A DNA stretch of 64,000 nt from Smaragdicoccus niigatensis DSM 44881 = NBRC 103563 (GCF_000380645.1 NZ_AQXZ01000008.1:42737-106736), one strand, 5' to 3'. Shown: positions 47,320 to 56,135, counted from the first letter of the stretch. Numbers and translations are program-made. The notes: generated from the sequence alone by a model not told the origin.

Positions 47320-48405
47320 GTGAGCCTCACCCTCGGAATCGTCGGTCTACCGAACGTCGGAAAGTCGACATTGTTCAACGCACTGACCAAGAACAACGTC
47401 CTCGCCGCCAACTATCCGTTCGCCACGATCGAGCCGAACGTCGGTGTTGTTCCGCTTCCGGACTCTCGTCTGAACCGTCTCGCGGAGATCTTCTCGTCGG
47501 AGCGGATTCTGCCTGCGACCGTGTCGTTCGTCGACATCGCCGGAATCGTGAAGGGCGCGTCCGAGGGTGCCGGGCTGGGCAACAAGTTCCTCGCAACCAT
47601 CCGTGAGGCGGACGCGATCTGCCAGGTCGTGCGGGTTTTCGTCGATGACGATGTCGTGCACGTCGACGGCCGAGTCGACGCCTTCGCCGACATCGAGACG
47701 ATCGCGACCGAGCTGATCCTGGCTGACCTTCAGACTCTGGAGAAGGCAGTACCACGTCTGGAGAAGGAAGCCAAGGTCAAGAAGGACCGCAAGCCGTACT
47801 TCGATGCGGCAGTGGAGGCCCAGGAGCTTCTCAACAGCGGAAAGACGCTGTTTTCTGCCGGCAAGTCCATCGATCCGGAGTACGTCCGCGAGCTGCATCT
47901 GCTCACCGCAAAGCCGTTCCTGTACGTCTTCAACGCCGACGAGTCGGTGCTCACTGACGACGCCCAGGTGCAGAAGTTGCGCGAAGCCGTCGCGCCCGCC
48001 GACGCGGTGTTCCTCGACGCGAAGATCGAAGCCGAGCTTCAGGAACTCGACGACGAGAGTGCCCTTGAGCTGCTCGAATCGATCGGTCAGACCGAGCCTG
48101 GCCTCCACGCCCTCGCCAAGGCCGGCTTCCACACGCTCGGTCTCCAGACCTACCTGACGGCCGGTCCGAAGGAATCTCGCGCCTGGACGATCCACCAGGG
48201 CGACACCGCCCCCAAGGCTGCCGGCGTCATCCACACCGACTTCGAAAAGGGCTTCATCAAGGCCGAGGTCGTTGCCTTCAAGGACCTCGACGCGGCCGGC
48301 ACAATGGCTGCCGCCAAGGCCGCGGGCAAGGTCCGGATGGAAGGCAAGGACTACGTCATGTCCGATGGTGACGTGGTCGAGTTCCGTTTCAATGTGAGCA
48401 AGTAG
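47320..48405 (+). CDS. ychF: Redox-regulated ATPase/GTPase YchF
   Basis: 361 residues, standard for YchF/OLA1. The P-loop GLPNVGKSTLFNAL, switch NYPFATIEPNVG and VDIAGIVKGASEGAGLGN are intact, followed by a coiled coil and a TGS domain ending VVEFRFNVSK. YchF associates with ribosomes and prefers ATP. GTG lies nine nt after a TAGACT box. Its last 34 bp recur twice downstream (48841-48874 and 49622-49655). Equivalent to Rv1112. Confidence 0.97.
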   Translation: MSLTLGIVGLPNVGKSTLFNALTKNNVLAANYPFATIEPNVGVVPLPDSRLNRLAEIFSSERILPATVSFVDIAGIVKGASEGAGLGNKFLATIREADAICQVVRVFVDDDVVHVDGRVDAFADIETIATELILADLQTLEKAVPRLEKEAKVKKDRKPYFDAAVEAQELLNSGKTLFSAGKSIDPEYVRELHLLTAKPFLYVFNADESVLTDDAQVQKLREAVAPADAVFLDAKIEAELQELDDESALELLESIGQTEPGLHALAKAGFHTLGLQTYLTAGPKESRAWTIHQGDTAPKAAGVIHTDFEKGFIKAEVVAFKDLDAAGTMAAAKAAGKVRMEGKDYVMSDGDVVEFRFNVSK

Positions 48406-48406
48406 G
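48373..48406 (+). repeat. att-like repeat copy 1 (3' end of ychF)
   Basis: The last 11 ychF codons, stop and following G. It is the reference for two downstream direct copies. Confidence 0.85.
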
Positions 48407-48424
48407 CGACGAAGTTGTGCGGAT

Positions 48425-48775
48425 CTATCCACCGCCGTCTGGTTTCCAGGCTTCGCTGAGGTCTGCCCAGCTGTACCGTCCACGCTTTTGCCAGATTCGG
48501 AAAATCCCGTAGATGCAGAGGGCTCCGACCGAGCCAAAGAACAGGGCATTGCCGGTGTGATGATCGACGGCAGCATGGACTGAGGCGATCGAAGATCCGA
48601 TTCCGAACATGCCGGGAAAGATAAACGCCAGAAGCCACGCAGTTCGGCTCGGTGGATCGAGGTCGGTTCCGGTGAGTCCTGCCTGCGAGCGACGCGCTCG
48701 ATCGCGCGCGATCTTGACCCGAGTCGCAGTGATCGCAACAACCACCGCCGCGGCGAATGCAATACCGGCCCACAC
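48425..48775 (-). CDS. Small membrane protein in first ychF-repeat interval
   Basis: 116 residues with three hydrophobic segments (AGIAFAAAVVVAITA, AWLLAFIFPGMFGIGSSIASV, NALFFGSVGALCIYGIFRIW) and charged loops; the last tail contains YSWADLSEAW. GTG start at 48775. I recognise no family. It is convergent with ychF, ends 20 bp from it and lies between att-like copies 1 and 2, so it may be a transferred cassette gene. Confidence 0.6.
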   Translation of the reverse strand: MWAGIAFAAAVVVAITATRVKIARDRARRSQAGLTGTDLDPPSRTAWLLAFIFPGMFGIGSSIASVHAAVDHHTGNALFFGSVGALCIYGIFRIWQKRGRYSWADLSEAWKPDGGG

Positions 48776-48840
48776 GGGACAAACGTTATTGAAGCGGCTG
48801 CCGCCGAGCGCGAGTTTGCTCTCAAACGGGCAGGCGCTCA

Positions 48841-48874
48841 GTCGTCGAGTTCCGCTTCAATGTGAGCAAGTAGG
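48841..48874 (+). repeat. att-like repeat copy 2
   Basis: 34 bp identical to the ychF 3' end except for two bases. Both changes are synonymous if read in the ychF frame (GTG to GTC, CGT to CGC), and it still ends with AAG TAG. Similarity stops abruptly on both sides. Confidence 0.85.
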
Positions 48875-49035
48875 TCAGGAAGTAGATCGAGCCGCCAACG
48901 CGGGTTGCGCGACTAGATCCGGGGTCCAACAGTCAGGCAATGGCGATGCTGCGGTCCCTCATCCGGCGGCGACCACTAGCCGGGGCAATGGCCGCCTGTC
49001 ACTTGATTGGGCCGCGACGCGCCTAGGGTAAATGC

Positions 49036-49620
49036 GTGAACCTGCGGGAAGTCAACCAGCTGAGGCGAACTGAAGCGGGCAGGATCTGCCGCCTCCAGGT
49101 CGCCGATGTCCGGGCTTCTCTTGTGCCCGTCACTTGGATCGCCTGCGAGAATTCGGCATTCGTCTTGCTCGTCGGCGCTGTCCTGTTCACCGCCGCGGCG
49201 GTATTTCTTGCGGGTTGCGCGGTCTTGGTCCTCGCCGACGAATCTCGTTGGCTTGTTCTTGGTTTTGGACTCATGGTCGCCGCCGCTGCACTCGGATGCT
49301 GGCTCGCGGCGATTCCGCGGCTGCGGGGATTCCTACCGTCCATTGATCTCGATGAGCTTGGGCTGACCGTGGAACTCCATCCGTCGCGGAGAAGAACCTA
49401 CGCGTGGTCAGAATTAGGGACGTTCAAACCCAAGACTCGTTGGATTCCCGCTGGTGAATACAACCCGGGAGTGAAAATCCGTTACGTCGAGTGCCTGACT
49501 CGCCGGCCTGGCAAGCGCGAGTACCTAGAAATCCCGTCCGGTTTTGGCGACCCCGAGCCGCTTGCGACAATCCTCAACGCTTATCGCACGACGTACGGCC
49601 TACCGCATCGCGAACTTTGA
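49036..49620 (+). CDS. Membrane protein in second ychF-repeat interval
   Basis: 194 residues. A short N-terminal segment precedes two membrane helices (AFVLLVGAVLFTAAAVFLAGCAVLVLA and LVLGFGLMVAAAALGCWLAAI). A soluble C-terminal domain follows (AWSELGTFKPKTRW, GVKIRYVECL), reminiscent of PH-like domains of bacterial membrane proteins. GTG lies six nt after a TAGGGT box. The stop is one base before att-like copy 3. Family and function unknown; the interval 48875-49035 upstream holds only its promoter. Confidence 0.6.
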   Translation: MNLREVNQLRRTEAGRICRLQVADVRASLVPVTWIACENSAFVLLVGAVLFTAAAVFLAGCAVLVLADESRWLVLGFGLMVAAAALGCWLAAIPRLRGFLPSIDLDELGLTVELHPSRRRTYAWSELGTFKPKTRWIPAGEYNPGVKIRYVECLTRRPGKREYLEIPSGFGDPEPLATILNAYRTTYGLPHREL

Positions 49621-49621
49621 T

Positions 49622-49655
49622 GTCGCCGAATTGCGGTTCACTGTGAGCAAGTAGG
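49622..49655 (+). repeat. att-like repeat copy 3 (diverged)
   Basis: 34 bp matching copy 2 at 29 positions. Read in the ychF frame it gives VAELRFTVSK and a TAG stop, so the coding character of the ychF end is kept in a more distant version. Confidence 0.75.
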
Positions 49656-49762
49656 TTGCAGAAATGGTTGGCTGCGGCCGGTCAGGGAAACCATCGCTCG
49701 CTTTGGCGAACTCCGGTCTGGATACTCGCGGCGAGCCCAGTCAAACCGCTTAGGGAGGGCAG

Positions 49763-50428
49763 TTGAATTCGTCGTGGAAGAGTTGGTACCGCGTCGACAA
49801 CGTCCCCAAGCGGTGGTTGCCCGTGTACGTGCCGATCTCGTACTTCGTCGCCGCGCTGATGTGGAGCTACATCCGTCTCGCCCGCTGGACCTGTCGGTTC
49901 ACCGTTGTCGGCAAAGAGCATCTTGAAACGCAACGTTACGTGTGGGTGCTGTGGCACGAGCACGTGTGGCTCAGTTGGATCTCGCTAGGCGATTGGCGGG
50001 GTCAGGGCTGGCTGAACCATCCCTATTGGTACATGCGGCCAGTCCATCTGGCGGCTCGCTGGGATGGCGTCGAAACGCTTTATCTGGGTTCCAGCGGTAC
50101 CGGGGGACGGGAGGCGCTCGAGGCAATGATCGCCGGGGTCCGCCGTGGGGAAAACACGATGTTGATGCCAGACGGTCCTGCCGGTCCTCGACGTCGAGTG
50201 CGCCCCGGCGCAGTTCTCACCGCGGTTGCGACCGGACTGCCGCTCGTCCCCCTTCGCTTCCAGGTGAAACGTTGCTGGAACCTTGGGGGATGGGACGAAA
50301 AGCCTCTTCCGATTCCGTTTGTCTCGCGCTGGGTGCTCACTGTCGGAGCGCCTATCACGGTCGTTCCAGGGGAAGAAGTCGCGGCGACTTCGGCATTGGT
50401 GAAGGCCCTCAACGGTGATTGTGAATGA
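49763..50428 (+). CDS. Lysophospholipid acyltransferase-like protein (DUF374-like)
   Basis: 221 residues with an N-terminal hydrophobic segment (VPISYFVAALMWSYI). The core motifs VLWHEHVWLSW, EAMIAGVRRGENTMLMPDGPAGPRRRVRPG and AVATGLPLVPLRFQV resemble DUF374/LPLAT proteins, in which a His and the DGP-R region form the acyltransferase site. TTG start with GGAGGG a few nt upstream. Acyl donor and acceptor unknown. Confidence 0.75.
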   Translation: MNSSWKSWYRVDNVPKRWLPVYVPISYFVAALMWSYIRLARWTCRFTVVGKEHLETQRYVWVLWHEHVWLSWISLGDWRGQGWLNHPYWYMRPVHLAARWDGVETLYLGSSGTGGREALEAMIAGVRRGENTMLMPDGPAGPRRRVRPGAVLTAVATGLPLVPLRFQVKRCWNLGGWDEKPLPIPFVSRWVLTVGAPITVVPGEEVAATSALVKALNGDCE

Positions 50429-50580
50429 GCGCGACCGGGTGACCATAATCTTGGCTATCAGGGAGCGCGACGTTGACTCCCAATTCCGCTGTTCAATCGC
50501 GGTTGTAACCATCTACCGTCAGCGAATTCACGGCGTAGCGTCGTCCCCAGCAAAGCGATGGTTCGGCGGCTGGAGGCATC

Positions 50581-51396
50581 GTGTCTCAACAAGATCAGTA
50601 TGTGCTCGGCTACCGCACCGAAGAACAGAAGCGGCTACAGCAGCAGGCGGCTCAGCTCGCGCCTGAGTCCAGTTGGCTGTTCGATCAGGTGGGCTCTCTC
50701 GAGGGCTGTCGCGTCGTCGAGATCGGTTGCGGACCGCATGGCTGCCTCGACGAACTCTCGCGTCGTGTCGGCAAATCTGGATCGGTCACGGGCGTCGAGC
50801 GAAGCAGCGATGCCGTCATGCTGGCGCGACAGATGATCGCTTCTCAAGGCCTGCATAACGTGGAAGTTCGCGAAGTTGATGCTCGATCCACGGGCCTACC
50901 GCGGGGCGGCTTCGACTTTGTCACCGCACGCCTGGTTCTGGTGAATATCCCCAGGCCGCACGAAGTGGTTATGGAGGCGGTGGCGCTTGCCAGGCCCGGT
51001 GGACTTGTCGCCTTCCATGAGGCGGACTGGATCAGCCACTTCTGTGATCCGCCAAGCGAGGCGTGGACGTCGATCGTCGACCTGTTCGTGGACTATTCAG
51101 CACGGAACGGAATTGACCCATTCATTGGTCGTAAGGTGCCCCGCTTGTTGCGCGAGGCCGGCGTGACCGATGTGCAGATCAATCCGATCGTTCACATTTA
51201 CCCACCCGGTCACGAGCGCCGATCGATCTTGCTCGATTTCGCCGAGAACCTCACGCAACGTGTAGTGAGCGACGGCATGATCCAGGCGGACGAGCTCGGG
51301 GAGATCAAGACTCGCCTTGCACAAGATCTGGCCGACCCGAGAAGGCTCGTCGTATCCCACCTCTTCTTCCAGGTGTGGGGTCGCAAGCCCTCCTAA
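50581..51396 (+). CDS. Class I SAM-dependent methyltransferase
   Basis: 271 residues. The SAM-binding glycine motif I is VVEIGCGPHGCLDELSRRVG, followed by VTGVERSSDAVMLAR (motif II) and GFDFVTARLVLVNIPRPHEVV. GTG follows GGAGG in the preceding bases. No substrate can be inferred. Its stop overlaps the convergent TetR stop. Confidence 0.88.
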   Translation: MSQQDQYVLGYRTEEQKRLQQQAAQLAPESSWLFDQVGSLEGCRVVEIGCGPHGCLDELSRRVGKSGSVTGVERSSDAVMLARQMIASQGLHNVEVREVDARSTGLPRGGFDFVTARLVLVNIPRPHEVVMEAVALARPGGLVAFHEADWISHFCDPPSEAWTSIVDLFVDYSARNGIDPFIGRKVPRLLREAGVTDVQINPIVHIYPPGHERRSILLDFAENLTQRVVSDGMIQADELGEIKTRLAQDLADPRRLVVSHLFFQVWGRKPS

Positions 51397-51986
51397 GCGT
51401 CTGACCTGAGCAGTCCAGCTTCCAGCAGCGCGACTGTCTCATCCGTCCAGCGCTGAGCGGTCCACCCGCAGCTGAGCACCAAGTCCTCCCACGCGGCAGA
51501 GCTGGTAGCGACCCAGATCATTGCTGCGGCTGCGTCGGTCGACAACCCTGGCCTGAGCAAGCTCTCGTTCTCGAGACGGTCAGCAACTTGGCGACAGCGC
51601 TCGAGTCTGGCTTGATCCCGCTCTTGCCAGGCGATCTCGGCGGCGGCGTCGGATCGGCGGAGCACGCCCAGCGCAATGATCATCGGGAGCAGAAGTGGCT
51701 TGATGTGGGCTTGCAGGGCGACGGCCTTCCGCAACGCTTCGCGCCCCGACGGCGCTTCGTCGATACGGCGCTGACGGTCCGGAGTCCGATATTTCCGATC
51801 CGCCAGTCGGCTGGCTTCGAGAAGCAGGGTGGTCCGGTCGGCGAAGTGGAGGTAGAGAGCCTGCCGGGATACGCCGGCACGTGTAGCTACCTGCGACATC
51901 GACACCGGCGCGCCGCGGCCGTCCTCCAGAACGGCCAGTGCTGCTTCGAGGATTCGTTGTCGGGTCTGTGGGTCTCCACTTGACAC
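51393..51986 (-). CDS. TetR family transcriptional regulator
   Basis: 197 residues from GTG 51986. The HTH contains MSQVATRAGVSRQALYLHFADRTTLL; the rest is helical. It is divergent from a RidA-family gene, with repeated TGTAAAGC and an inverted repeat between them, and probably controls it and itself. Confidence 0.9.
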   Translation of the reverse strand: MSSGDPQTRQRILEAALAVLEDGRGAPVSMSQVATRAGVSRQALYLHFADRTTLLLEASRLADRKYRTPDRQRRIDEAPSGREALRKAVALQAHIKPLLLPMIIALGVLRRSDAAAEIAWQERDQARLERCRQVADRLENESLLRPGLSTDAAAAMIWVATSSAAWEDLVLSCGWTAQRWTDETVALLEAGLLRSDA

Positions 51987-51988
51987 GG

Positions 51989-52042
51989 TGTAAAGCTTAC
52001 TCGGATACTTGAAACTCGAAAGCTTGACAAGCTGTAAAGCGA
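51989..52042. promoter_or_regulatory. Candidate operator between TetR and RidA-like genes
   Basis: TGTAAAGC occurs at about 51989 and again at about 52033 in direct orientation, and AGCTTG-A-CAAGCT at 52021-52033 is an inverted repeat. The elements lie in the divergent promoter region of the two genes. Confidence 0.5.
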
Positions 52043-52052
52043 GGTGCCTGTC

Positions 52053-52547
52053 ATGTCGAATGCTGAGCGGCGGTTGTCTGAACTGGGATTTCAATTGCCG
52101 CGACCGGCTGTGCTGCCGCCCGGTGTCAGGATTCCCTTCAGCTGGGTCCGCGTCCACGGAAGTCGCGCCTTCGCTTCGGGGCACGGGCCCCTGGCGCCGG
52201 ACGGCACGATGGCCGGACCGGTAGGACAAGTGCCTTCAGAGGTCTCCCTCGAACAGGCTCAGAGCGCAGGTGTTCTTGCGTTGTTGTCCATGCTCTCCAG
52301 CTTGAAGCAGGCGATCGGAAGCTTGGACAGAATCGACGCATGGTTGACGGTTACCGGATTCGTCAATGCAGCACCGGACTTCGAATTGACGACCATGGTT
52401 CTGAACCCTGCCTCTGAGCTCTTGCTCGAGGTTTTCGGTCCGGAGGTCGGTGCGCATGCTCGAACGGCGGTCGGCTATTCGACCCTGCCGTTCCGCCTGC
52501 CAGTGGTGATTTCAGCGGAACTGGAGATCGCCGGCGCGACCGCGTGA
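52053..52547 (+). CDS. RidA/YjgF family protein
   Basis: 164 residues from ATG 52053, which has GAGG nine nt upstream. The sequence follows the RidA fold of the longer 'YjgF/endoribonuclease L-PSP' subgroup (ASGHGPLAPDG, DAWLTVTGFVNAAPDF, ARTAVGYSTLPFRLPVVISAELEIA). Classical RidA deaminates reactive enamines via an Arg near the C-terminus. Here the corresponding region has PFRLPV, so activity is uncertain. Possibly induced through the divergent TetR. Confidence 0.8.
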   Translation: MSNAERRLSELGFQLPRPAVLPPGVRIPFSWVRVHGSRAFASGHGPLAPDGTMAGPVGQVPSEVSLEQAQSAGVLALLSMLSSLKQAIGSLDRIDAWLTVTGFVNAAPDFELTTMVLNPASELLLEVFGPEVGAHARTAVGYSTLPFRLPVVISAELEIAGATA

Positions 52548-52550
52548 CCC

Positions 52551-53915
52551 TCAGTCGACGAGCGCCAAAACCTCGTCGAACCCCGCCACCAGGCAGTCGA
52601 AGAACACCTCGAAGTCCGGAATCGCGCCGGTGTCAACGTCGATGCCGAGTGCGCAGGTGTCGACATAGGTCAACAGCGTGACGTTGACCGCAGCCCCGAT
52701 TGTCGGGCCGAACGCGAACTGCATCTGCACCTTGGCTCCGCCGAGATACACCGGGACCGGAATCCCGGGAACGTCGCTGGCCAGGAAGTCGACGTGGCGC
52801 AGGATCGAGCCGATGTACCAACGTGGCATCAGGTTGAGGGCGCCCGCGATCAACTGGGTGTAGGGCAACGACTTCTCATGGCGTACCCGTTGCGTGCGGC
52901 TGTGGATCGCGCTTATCCGCAGCGCGGGATCGGCTTCGCCGGCGGGTACGTCGAACCGCATCAAAGTGATCTTGTTCCCACCCATGGAGTCGTCCGTGGT
53001 GCGCAGGCTCACCGGCATTGTCAGGTGCAGATCACCCACGCTGACGCTGTGTTTGGCGTGGTAGAGACGCAAGCCGCCGGCCACCCCGGCAACGAACGCG
53101 TCGTTGAGCGCGCCGCCGCCGCGGTGGGCGGCTTCTCGCAAACGCGGCATCGGCACTTCCAGCACGGCGAGGTGCCGCACAAGCGAGCGATCCGTCATCA
53201 GCGAAGATCCAGTCTGGTTCACGGGCCGCACGGTGCGGTACACCGACGCCACCATCTCGGCCGCCTCGGTCGCCACGTGAACCGGCCGGCGAATGCTCTC
53301 CACCAGCAGTGACGGAGCTGCTTTGAGCGCGCTGCGGACGGTCGAGGACAGGAGTCCCACGTCGTAGCCGGCCGAATCCCGGTAGGTCTGGAGGAACTGC
53401 GGGTTGGTGATCTGGGGTTCGACGATCTCCTCGCTGATCACCCGAGGCTCCTCGGTGAGGTCGAACAGTGTCATCGCGATCTGCACGCCGCCCACGCCGT
53501 CGGTCAACGAGTGATGGAACTTGCAGAGCACCGCCGCGCCGCCGTCCGCCAGTCCGTCGATGAACGTGACCTCCCACATCGGACGAGCGCGGTCGAACTC
53601 GTCCATGGCCGAGCGGCGCGCCATCTCCAACACCACGTCGAGGCCTCCGGGCGCCGGGGCCGACACCCGGAGCATGTGGAAGTCGAGGTCGAAGTCCGCG
53701 CAGTATTCCCACCGAGGCGGCGCCGGCGGAACCGACTCCACCACCCTCTTGCGGAACATCGGCAGCTTTGTCGCAACCAACTCGAACCGGGACCGCACGA
53801 CATTCCAGTCCGGTTCGCGCTCCAGCAGAATCACCGTGACGACCGTCGACCTCAGCCGGGGATCTGCCTCCATCGCCCAGGTGAACGCGTCGCTATTGCT
53901 CATGAATTCAGTCAT
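52551..53915 (-). CDS. WS/DGAT O-acyltransferase
   Basis: 454 residues, typical of wax ester synthase/diacylglycerol acyltransferases. The catalytic HHxxxDG is intact (CKFHHSLTDGVGG, near residue 130). PLWE-type ARPMWEVTFIDGL and the C-terminal NVTLLTYVDTCALGIDVD are conserved. It makes triacylglycerol or wax esters from acyl-CoA. ATG 53915 has GAAGGAGA five nt upstream. Confidence 0.92.
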   Translation of the reverse strand: MTEFMSNSDAFTWAMEADPRLRSTVVTVILLEREPDWNVVRSRFELVATKLPMFRKRVVESVPPAPPRWEYCADFDLDFHMLRVSAPAPGGLDVVLEMARRSAMDEFDRARPMWEVTFIDGLADGGAAVLCKFHHSLTDGVGGVQIAMTLFDLTEEPRVISEEIVEPQITNPQFLQTYRDSAGYDVGLLSSTVRSALKAAPSLLVESIRRPVHVATEAAEMVASVYRTVRPVNQTGSSLMTDRSLVRHLAVLEVPMPRLREAAHRGGGALNDAFVAGVAGGLRLYHAKHSVSVGDLHLTMPVSLRTTDDSMGGNKITLMRFDVPAGEADPALRISAIHSRTQRVRHEKSLPYTQLIAGALNLMPRWYIGSILRHVDFLASDVPGIPVPVYLGGAKVQMQFAFGPTIGAAVNVTLLTYVDTCALGIDVDTGAIPDFEVFFDCLVAGFDEVLALVD

Positions 53916-54073
53916 CGTTCTCTCCTTCACGGAAAGCTACGACGGCGGTGATCCGCATCACAACACCCAGGACGTGATCGGAGACTTTGTGCCCTAAGAC
54001 TGAGGTCCATGGTGGATCGGTCGGACCCTGCTTGGACCCGGCTAGCATGAGCCTCACCACGGAAGGGGCACAA

Positions 54074-54715
54074 ATGGGCTTGGTGCGAGTCGACCTCAAC
54101 ATCTCACTCGACGGCTATGCGACGACGACTGACCAAACTCCCGAAGACCCCATCGGGCAGGATTGGCAACGCCTCACCGCGGCGTACGTCGCAACGAAGA
54201 CCATGCAGAGAAAGGTCTTCGGTCAACCCGATCGTGGCAGTGATGGCATCGACGAGAACTACGCCGCAGCGTATTTCGAGGGCATTGGCGCCGAGATCAT
54301 GGGCGCCGGCATGTTCGGACTACACCTTCACCCAGACGACCCGGACTGGCAGGGCTGGTGGGGTTCGAACCCGCCGTTCGGCGTCCCGGTGTTCGTGCTC
54401 ACCCATGAGAAGCGGCCAACGCTGACGATGGAAGGCGGCACGGTTTTCTACTTCGTCCAGAGTTCGGCCGAGGAGACGCTCACGCTCGCCAGGGACGCTG
54501 CCGGGGATCGCGACGTTCGTATCGGCGGCGGCATCAGGACCGTGCGGCCGTACCTCGCGGCCGGTCTGGTCGACCGACTGCACGTGGCCATCGCGCCGAT
54601 CCTGCTCGGCCGCGGTGAGAATCTGTGGGCGGACCTGCGGGGATTCGAGGGTGGGTACAACGTGGCGACGGAAGTTGCCGAGAGCGGCACGATCCACGTC
54701 ACTTTCTCGCGCTGA
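54074..54715 (+). CDS. RibD C-terminal / dihydrofolate reductase-fold protein
   Basis: 213 residues from ATG 54074, preceded by GGAAGGGG. LDGYATT, VFVLTHEKRP, DRDVRIGGGIRTVRPYLAAGLVDRLHVAIAPILLGRGENL are typical of RibD_C-type reductases that use NAD(P)H. Physiological substrate unknown; such proteins are usually not part of riboflavin or folate synthesis. It overlaps the convergent next gene by 17 bp. Confidence 0.85.
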   Translation: MGLVRVDLNISLDGYATTTDQTPEDPIGQDWQRLTAAYVATKTMQRKVFGQPDRGSDGIDENYAAAYFEGIGAEIMGAGMFGLHLHPDDPDWQGWWGSNPPFGVPVFVLTHEKRPTLTMEGGTVFYFVQSSAEETLTLARDAAGDRDVRIGGGIRTVRPYLAAGLVDRLHVAIAPILLGRGENLWADLRGFEGGYNVATEVAESGTIHVTFSR

Positions 54716-54965
54716 CCTCGAGTTCCCGGGTACTGAGGGCGCCTATGGTGCGGCGCGCGAGGATCAGCCAGCACAGAATGGCGAATCCCGAGAGTGCCGC
54801 CGGAGTCCAATGGTCGAGCAACAGGGATGCCGCGGTCGCACATCCGAATGCCAGCACGTTGGCGACCACGTCGTAAACGGGAGCTACGAAGCGCCGGTTG
54901 ACCACGTGTGCCACGGCGATGACAAGTCCACAGGCGAAGGTGACGGACAGCAGGAAGTTCACCAC
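54699..54965 (-). CDS. Small membrane protein
   Basis: 88 residues with three hydrophobic segments (FLLSVTFACGLVIAVAHVV, VVANVLAFGCATAASLLL, LSGFAILCWLILA) and a basic tail. Starts 20 bp after the SRPBCC gene on the same strand, suggesting an operon. No family recognised. Confidence 0.6.
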   Translation of the reverse strand: MVNFLLSVTFACGLVIAVAHVVNRRFVAPVYDVVANVLAFGCATAASLLLDHWTPAALSGFAILCWLILARRTIGALSTRELEVSARK

Positions 54966-54984
54966 AGCCCGAGGATATCGGCAG

Positions 54985-55464
54985 CTATCCGGCAGCGCTT
55001 TCCGCGGCCATGCGGACCCCTTCGATCGTCTGCCGCATGCCGGCCTTCATTGACTGGGTGAACGCATCCTGCCCGCCCAGATAGGTCTCAGTGAGGTTCA
55101 GCGACACCGCTGATAGTCCCTCTGGTGTCTCCCGCCGCTGCGTGAGCCGCGTTCCGCCGGACTCGTTGCGGTCCAACGTGAATGACCACACCGCCCAGTT
55201 CTCGACGATTCGGAATGCGAGCTCCTGTAGCGGCGTGAAACGCACGATTTCGCCGTGGGTTGTCCACTCCAGACCGTCCTGGCTGTTGAGGTTCGTGAAT
55301 TGCGTTCCCAACCCGACCTGGTCGAAGCCGCTGCGAAGTCGGGTTGAGCGCACCTGCGGACTCCAATCCGGCATCCGGCAGACATCGCTGACCAAGCTCC
55401 AGACTTTCTCGATGGGCGCATCGATGTCGATGCTGTCCATGAGAACGGGCTCGTATTCAGGCAT
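54985..55464 (-). CDS. SRPBCC family protein
   Basis: 159 residues. The START/Bet v1-like pattern is IDAPIEKVWSLVSDVCRMPDWSPQV at the start, W.F.L with GGTRLTQRRETPEG in the middle, and a long C-terminal helix. The fold binds hydrophobic ligands. ATG 55464 has AAGGAG five nt upstream. Divergent from a TetR with a shared operator, so likely under its control. Confidence 0.82.
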   Translation of the reverse strand: MPEYEPVLMDSIDIDAPIEKVWSLVSDVCRMPDWSPQVRSTRLRSGFDQVGLGTQFTNLNSQDGLEWTTHGEIVRFTPLQELAFRIVENWAVWSFTLDRNESGGTRLTQRRETPEGLSAVSLNLTETYLGGQDAFTQSMKAGMRQTIEGVRMAAESAAG

Positions 55465-55484
55465 GGCCACTCCTTGAACTATGC

Positions 55485-55544
55485 GACCGTCCGGTCGTAA
55501 TTATGAAGCTAGCGCCCGCGGTAATTTACGTCCAGTCGGTCGTA
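55485..55544. promoter_or_regulatory. TetR operator and promoter in SRPBCC-TetR gap
   Basis: GACCG-TC-CGGTC at 55485-55496 followed by GTAATT, and a related CGGTCGTA at 55537-55544. A TATAAAAT box at 55543-55550 lies six nt before the TetR ATG, so the second site overlaps its probable promoter. Confidence 0.6.
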
Positions 55545-55556
55545 TAAAATAGATGG

Positions 55557-56135
55557 ATGACTTCCGTGGACGGTCGGCGCGCGCGCGGTGACGTGACGCG
55601 ACGCAAGGCCGCGCGCAAGGCGGCAGAGATCGCCACCACTCACGGGCTCGATTCGATCTCCGTGGGCTCGCTCGCCGCCGCCACGGGACTGAGCAAGAGC
55701 GGCATCCTGACGGTTTTCGGTTCCCGTGAGGCGATCCAGATTTCGGCCGTCGCAGAGGCGCGGCGGATCTATCGCGAGACGGTCATCGCTCCAGCGTGGG
55801 GTAGCCAACCGGGAGAACCCAGGCTGCGGGCGCTCGTCGACTCCTGGATCGCCTACCTGCTCGCCGGCGTCTTTCCCGGAGGCTGCTTCGTCTCAGCTAC
55901 GTCTGTTGAGTACGGGCACCGCGAAGGGCCAGTCGCGGACTCGGTCCGCAAACTGAAACGTGAGTGGCTCGATCTGCTCGAGGCGGAGTTCGTCACGGCC
56001 GGGTCGGCGGACCCGGCGGCAGATGCATTCACGATCGACGCCCTGCTCAACGCCGGCAACGTGCGTCGCGAATTGTTTGGCAACAACGCGGAACTCGACC
56101 GAGCGCGCACACTCGCCCTCAGGGTCGTCGGGTAG
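55557..56135 (+). CDS. TetR family transcriptional regulator
   Basis: 192 residues. The HTH is at residues about 20-65 (VGSLAAATGLSKSGILTVFGSREAIQ), with Leu-Thr-Val-Phe in place of the common YxHF. The C-terminal domain resembles the YcdC/TetR_C type (FPGGCFVSATSVEYGHREG). Leaderless start after TATAAAAT. Convergent overlap of 17 bp with the PucR gene. Confidence 0.9.
   Translation: MTSVDGRRARGDVTRRKAARKAAEIATTHGLDSISVGSLAAATGLSKSGILTVFGSREAIQISAVAEARRIYRETVIAPAWGSQPGEPRLRALVDSWIAYLLAGVFPGGCFVSATSVEYGHREGPVADSVRKLKREWLDLLEAEFVTAGSADPAADAFTIDALLNAGNVRRELFGNNAELDRARTLALRVVG

Noticed and set aside
48373..49655. Insertion sequence or phage in the ychF-repeat region
   Set aside because: No transposase, integrase, terminal inverted repeats or phage genes are present; only short direct repeats and two small genes.
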